In this document: positions 22,601 to 24,497 of the stretch, one piece after another
How the letters are laid out: every line of letters starts with the position of its first letter
How positions within the stretch are numbered: the first letter of the stretch is position 1
NCBI GenBank assembly: GCA_027310845.1
Contig: DAIDAB010000004.1
Span: forward strand, 1 to 24,497
Direction of reading: 5' to 3'
DNA: 24,497 nt
Source of the DNA: a bacterium
GTDB taxonomy: Archaea > Thermoproteota > Nitrososphaeria > Nitrososphaerales > CADDZS01
Notes under the pieces: model-generated
The model's database searches: none
Told to the model about the DNA's origin: nothing
What the model saw: the letters and a program-made list of their open reading frames with translations, nothing else
Program-made: the position numbers and the translations under genes

Positions 22601-23438
22601 CGTCGATGCGAGGAAACTACCAGCCACTCCCTCGATGGATGTATTCTTGGATGAGGAGACACCCAAGTCAAATGAGAAAGCAATACGCGTTGCAAACCAG
22701 ATTAGATTCACAAAAGTAGGGAACCTGATTGATTCTGCTGAAGTTGAGCCAGCCGGAGGAATCATGCTCTATCTAAGCAAGGCAAAAATGGCAGAAAGGC
22801 AATGCACCATCAAAGACATTCAGGAGGCTATCGAATCTCCAAAGAGAGTGATTGAGGTTGACGAAAAGCGAAATATTATTACGATCAAGATTGACGTTGA
22901 CTTTGCCTCTCTCCATGTCCACAAGAATAAGATCCTGAACCAAAGAGTAAAAGGCATACCAGGTATTGACCGTGTTACCGTGGTAAAGGAAGGAGATGAA
23001 TGGAAGATCCAAACATCGGGTTCAAACCTCCAGAAGGTCAGGGCGATTGAAGGCGTCGACAAGACACGGACCACAACCAACAACGCCTTTGAAATCTATC
23101 AGACGCTTGGAATCGAGGCAGCGCGGCAGGCGCTAGTCAAGGAAATAATGGGAACTCTCGAGGAGCAGGGACTAGAGGTTGACATCAGGCACATCTATCT
23201 CGTTGCGGATCTCATGACAAGCAAAGGGTTCCTTCAGCAGATAGGGAGGCACGGAGTCGCGGGTACAAAGACAAGCGTTCTTGCTAGAGCTGCATTTGAA
23301 ATCACAGTGCCCACGTTGGCTGAGGCAGCTGTGAGAGGAGAAACAGAGGATCTAAAGGGTGTCACTGAAAACGTCATCGTCGGTCTTCCTATACCGGTGG
23401 GAACTGGAATGATTGACGTCTTTATGCGCGGTGTCTAG
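19647..23438 (+). CDS. rpoA: DNA-directed RNA polymerase subunit A (fused A'+A'', Rpo1)
   Basis: Largest polymerase subunit, 1263 residues, with A' and A'' in one chain as in Thaumarchaeota; most archaea have two genes. The N-terminal zinc clamp is KCASCGNTAPKCPGHFGH (Cys62, Cys65, Cys72, His75). The catalytic magnesium loop is NSDFDGDEMN, with Asp461, Asp463 and Asp465. The bridge helix/funnel region HAMGGREGLVDTAVRTQQSG is followed by the A''-type part from about residue 885, with the trigger loop GIVAAQSIGEPGTQMTLRTF near 945-965. The C-terminal domain keeps RHIYLVADLMTSKG and QIGRHG. The ATG start follows GAAAGGAT. No break, insertion or intein is seen. Gap to rpoB is 31 bp, to the L30e gene 21 bp. 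Confidence 0.98.
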   Translation: MSIEESIKSVGGIRFALSSPSEIRKYSVAEITAPETYDEDGMPVQGGLMDNRLGTLEPGQKCASCGNTAPKCPGHFGHIELAEPVIHIAFVDDIHKLLISTCRACGRLLLSQDDIAEYKKRLDERSSASPMLIEIISREILNKVKKAKECFFCGRGQYEIEFTKPTVFHEITESGGATRLLPVAIRERLERITNDDLRLLGYDPSSARPEWLVLQVLPVPPVAVRPSITLESGIRSEDDLTHKIVDILRVNQRVRESKESGTPPLIVQDLVDLLQYHVTTYFDNEVSGIPQAHHRSGRPLKTISQRLKGKEGRFRGSLSGKRVDFSSRTVISPDPSLDISEVGVPYEVARKLTIPEKASPWNLEFLKKLILNGPFKHPGANYIIRPDGIKIRLDYVTDLQMHADSLAPGFIVERHLTDGDIVIFNRQPSLHRMSVMAHYVKVLPYRTFRLHPAVCPPYNSDFDGDEMNLHVPQSEEARSEALTLMRVQDQILSPRYGGPIIGGIRDFLTAAYLLTKEGTYITKDEFTSLALAGGMTADQELPKPEKSEPEPLYTGRQLFSLFLPKDFNYVLISKWEKSSRGATKDVVIKNGQLLSGVIDRAAIGAEESDSILHRIAKDYGTEEARRFLNSILRLLKGFITRSGFSYGYDELELPEDVRNKISETLDESYSKVKDLNEQYRKGALPETRGLSPESALEFYVANELSRAREKAGRIADKSFSIQNAGIIMARTGARGSTLNLGQMTAALGQQSVRGKRIEKGYQNRALPHFAPHDPSPDARGFVRSNYRDGLNAIEFFFHAMGGREGLVDTAVRTQQSGYMQRRLVNALEHLKVEYDLTVRDPNGNIIQFKYGEDGIDPAKSDHGLAVNLERLVDTMALSADVSRPAAESTIEKTVEKYSESLNPRLKADLLGTLKDSKLDPKSVEKVCERVVELVKKSTVEPGEASGIVAAQSIGEPGTQMTLRTFHFAGVKERDVTLGLPRLIELVDARKLPATPSMDVFLDEETPKSNEKAIRVANQIRFTKVGNLIDSAEVEPAGGIMLYLSKAKMAERQCTIKDIQEAIESPKRVIEVDEKRNIITIKIDVDFASLHVHKNKILNQRVKGIPGIDRVTVVKEGDEWKIQTSGSNLQKVRAIEGVDKTRTTTNNAFEIYQTLGIEAARQALVKEIMGTLEEQGLEVDIRHIYLVADLMTSKGFLQQIGRHGVAGTKTSVLARAAFEITVPTLAEAAVRGETEDLKGVTENVIVGLPIPVGTGMIDVFMRGV

Positions 23439-23459
23439 AAGTAATAGGAGTGAGAGCAT

Positions 23460-23981
23460 ATGCCGGTATCATCGGAACTCGAAAAGCAGCTCAAAGTTGC
23501 TGCGAAAACTGGTAAATATCTCGTGGGCCGAAAGGAAGTTCTCGCTTCACTAAAGGGGTCAAAACTACTTGTCTGGTCGGCTTCCGCAAATATTCCAGAT
23601 GAGCTCCTGAACCAGTGCAAGACCCTCCAAATTCCTGCGCTCAGGTTCGACGGGGATCCTATAGCCCTCGGCAAGACATGCGGCATACCTTTCAAGGTCT
23701 CGGTTATTGCGATCAGGTCTGCTGGCGATGCAGATCTGAATCCATTCGCGGCCTCCCAAGATTATGCAGTTCCGAGATCTGGCCTTCTCACACAGATGCC
23801 AGTTCCAAGGGTCCATTCTGAGATTCCGGAAGGCTCAGCGAAGGAGCCCAAAGATGTCAAAGAACCTAAAAAGGCAGAATCCAAGGAATCGGTAGAGAAG
23901 GAAGAAGCTCCAAAGAAAAAGACAAAGTTATCGAAAAGCTCGAGGGAAAAGAAACCCAAGGCGAAGAAGACAAAAGAGTAG
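23460..23981 (+). CDS. rpl30e: L30e/L7Ae-family ribosomal protein with long charged tail
   Basis: The gene between rpoA and nusA in archaea encodes the L30e-family RNA-binding protein. Residues 5-100 fit the fold: LEKQLKVAAKTGKYLVGRKE, VLASLKGSKLLVWSASANIP, LLNQCKTLQIPALRFDGD and IALGKTCGIPFKVSVIAIRS. The usual length is about 100 residues; here it is 173. The extra 70 residues are almost entirely Lys, Glu, Ser and Pro (e.g. KKTKLSKSSREKKPKAKKTK), surely disordered and probably rRNA-contacting. A strong ribosome-binding site, AGGAGTGA, lies just before the ATG, the best in the window. Confidence 0.9.
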   Translation: MPVSSELEKQLKVAAKTGKYLVGRKEVLASLKGSKLLVWSASANIPDELLNQCKTLQIPALRFDGDPIALGKTCGIPFKVSVIAIRSAGDADLNPFAASQDYAVPRSGLLTQMPVPRVHSEIPEGSAKEPKDVKEPKKAESKESVEKEEAPKKKTKLSKSSREKKPKAKKTKE

Positions 23982-23997
23982 ATAACGATCCGCCCCC

Positions 23998-24010
23998 AAA
24001 TATTGTTTTT
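23998..24010 (+). terminator. AT-rich junction with T-run before nusA (possible terminator or internal promoter)
   Basis: After a C-rich patch (CCGCCCCC) comes AAATATTGTTTTT. The T-run resembles an archaeal terminator for the polymerase operon, while AAATATT about 36 bp before the nusA TTG could act as a TATA box. The two readings are not exclusive. Confidence 0.35.
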
Positions 24011-24036
24011 CAAGTCTAGAGGTACTGCAGCACCAA

Positions 24037-24483
24037 TTGCCTGAGAGAATTAAACTGACGTCGGAAGAACTCGGACTTATGTCGCTATTTCAAAACGTAT
24101 CTGGCGCAACAGCAAGAGATTGTGTACTTGATCCAAAGTTGGAACGAGTAATATTTGTAGTTAGCAAGGGAGAGATGGGGCTTGCGATCGGAAAAGCGGG
24201 GGCTACTATCAGAAACGTCCAACAGATGATTGGAAAACAAGTTGAGTTAGTGGAGTGGGCTGATGATGCAAGGCAATTCATAATGAACGCTCTCAATCCA
24301 CAGTTTGTGAGTGATGTGCGAATGTCGGAAAAGCCTGACGGCTCGAAAACTGCAACTGTGGTTGTCGATCAAAGAAAGAAAGGGGCTATTCTCGGAAAGG
24401 AAGGGAGGAACGCAGAGAAGGCGAGACTGCTTGCAAAGCGCTATTTTGATGTCGAGACAATACACATAATCACTCCACAATGA
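24037..24483 (+). CDS. nusA: Archaeal NusA-like protein (two KH domains)
   Basis: A 148-residue KH-domain protein equivalent to the RNA-binding half of bacterial NusA, without its N-terminal polymerase-binding or S1 domains, as usual in archaea. The start is IKLTSEELGLMSLFQNVSGA then TARDCVLDPKLERVIFVVSK. KH1 has the loop GLAIGKAGATIRNVQQMIGK and KH2 the loop GAILGKEGRNAEKARLLAKR. Both GxxG loops are intact. TTG is the only suitable start before PERIKLTSEEL. It lies 55 bp after the L30e gene, where ribosomal protein S12 would normally follow; only 14 bp remain after its stop in this window. Confidence 0.94.
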   Translation: MPERIKLTSEELGLMSLFQNVSGATARDCVLDPKLERVIFVVSKGEMGLAIGKAGATIRNVQQMIGKQVELVEWADDARQFIMNALNPQFVSDVRMSEKPDGSKTATVVVDQRKKGAILGKEGRNAEKARLLAKRYFDVETIHIITPQ

Positions 24484-24497
24484 GAAAAGAAGAAATT

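Noticed and set aside
22085..22765. 226-codon minus-strand open frame inside rpoA
   Set aside because: Shadow of the highly conserved trigger-loop region of rpoA; Ser-rich composition is typical of antisense translation.

Overview
The window comes from an archaeon, most likely a member of the Thaumarchaeota/Nitrososphaeria lineage. The main evidence is the RNA polymerase operon: rpoH, then an unsplit rpoB of 1118 residues, then an unsplit rpoA of 1263 residues in which A' and A'' are one polypeptide, followed by an L30e-family gene and nusA. This is the archaeal gene order, and a fused A subunit is a hallmark of Thaumarchaeota and close relatives, whereas most other archaea split it. The tRNA has no encoded CCA, several starts sit about 26-35 bp downstream of TATA-like boxes, and about half of the genes start with TTG. 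No ammonia-oxidation gene is present. The molybdenum hydroxylase genes suggest, but do not prove, a heterotrophic or mixotrophic relative.

Layout. Positions 1-5310 hold housekeeping genes: the 5' part of purH (minus), a possible 47-codon ORF, a PduO-type cobalamin adenosyltransferase, a dihydroorotase-like gene without a normal start codon (minus), an unrecognised acidic protein, an RNase Z-like metallohydrolase and tRNA-Pro(UGG). A decayed transposase follows the tRNA (5340-5797). A cobalamin-binding-type radical SAM protein (minus) occupies 6197-7879, and then comes a gene-poor stretch of about 870 bp.

Positions 8753-10562 hold a small cysteine protein, a protein that reads as an FtsZ relative without the GTP-binding signature, a small hydrophobic partner upstream of it, and a winged-helix regulator. 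Positions 10650-13746 form a CO-dehydrogenase/xanthine-dehydrogenase-type accessory cluster: coxG on plus, and on minus an HTH-CBS regulator, coxM and coxS, then an isopentenyl-diphosphate-isomerase-like Nudix gene. The catalytic large subunit (coxL) is absent, and an intact IS5-like transposase lies directly upstream of the regulator.

Positions 14965-15521 contain two very small zinc-finger-type genes facing each other, one lacking a zinc ligand and the other apparently frame-shifted. From 15911 to the end runs the transcription/translation operon rpoH-rpoB-rpoA-L30e-nusA, with a clear TATA box upstream of rpoH.

How the genes work together. The right third is one growth-related operon for RNA polymerase and an elongation factor. 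The cox-type genes look co-transcribed from one regulator promoter: the regulator and coxM overlap by 4 bp and coxM-coxS are 3 bp apart. They would supply FAD and [2Fe-2S] electron-transfer subunits to a molybdenum enzyme encoded elsewhere. The FtsZ-like gene and its small hydrophobic neighbour look like a two-gene unit with its own leaderless promoter and are the most interesting unexplained element. All functions are assigned by reading motifs; no database search was possible.
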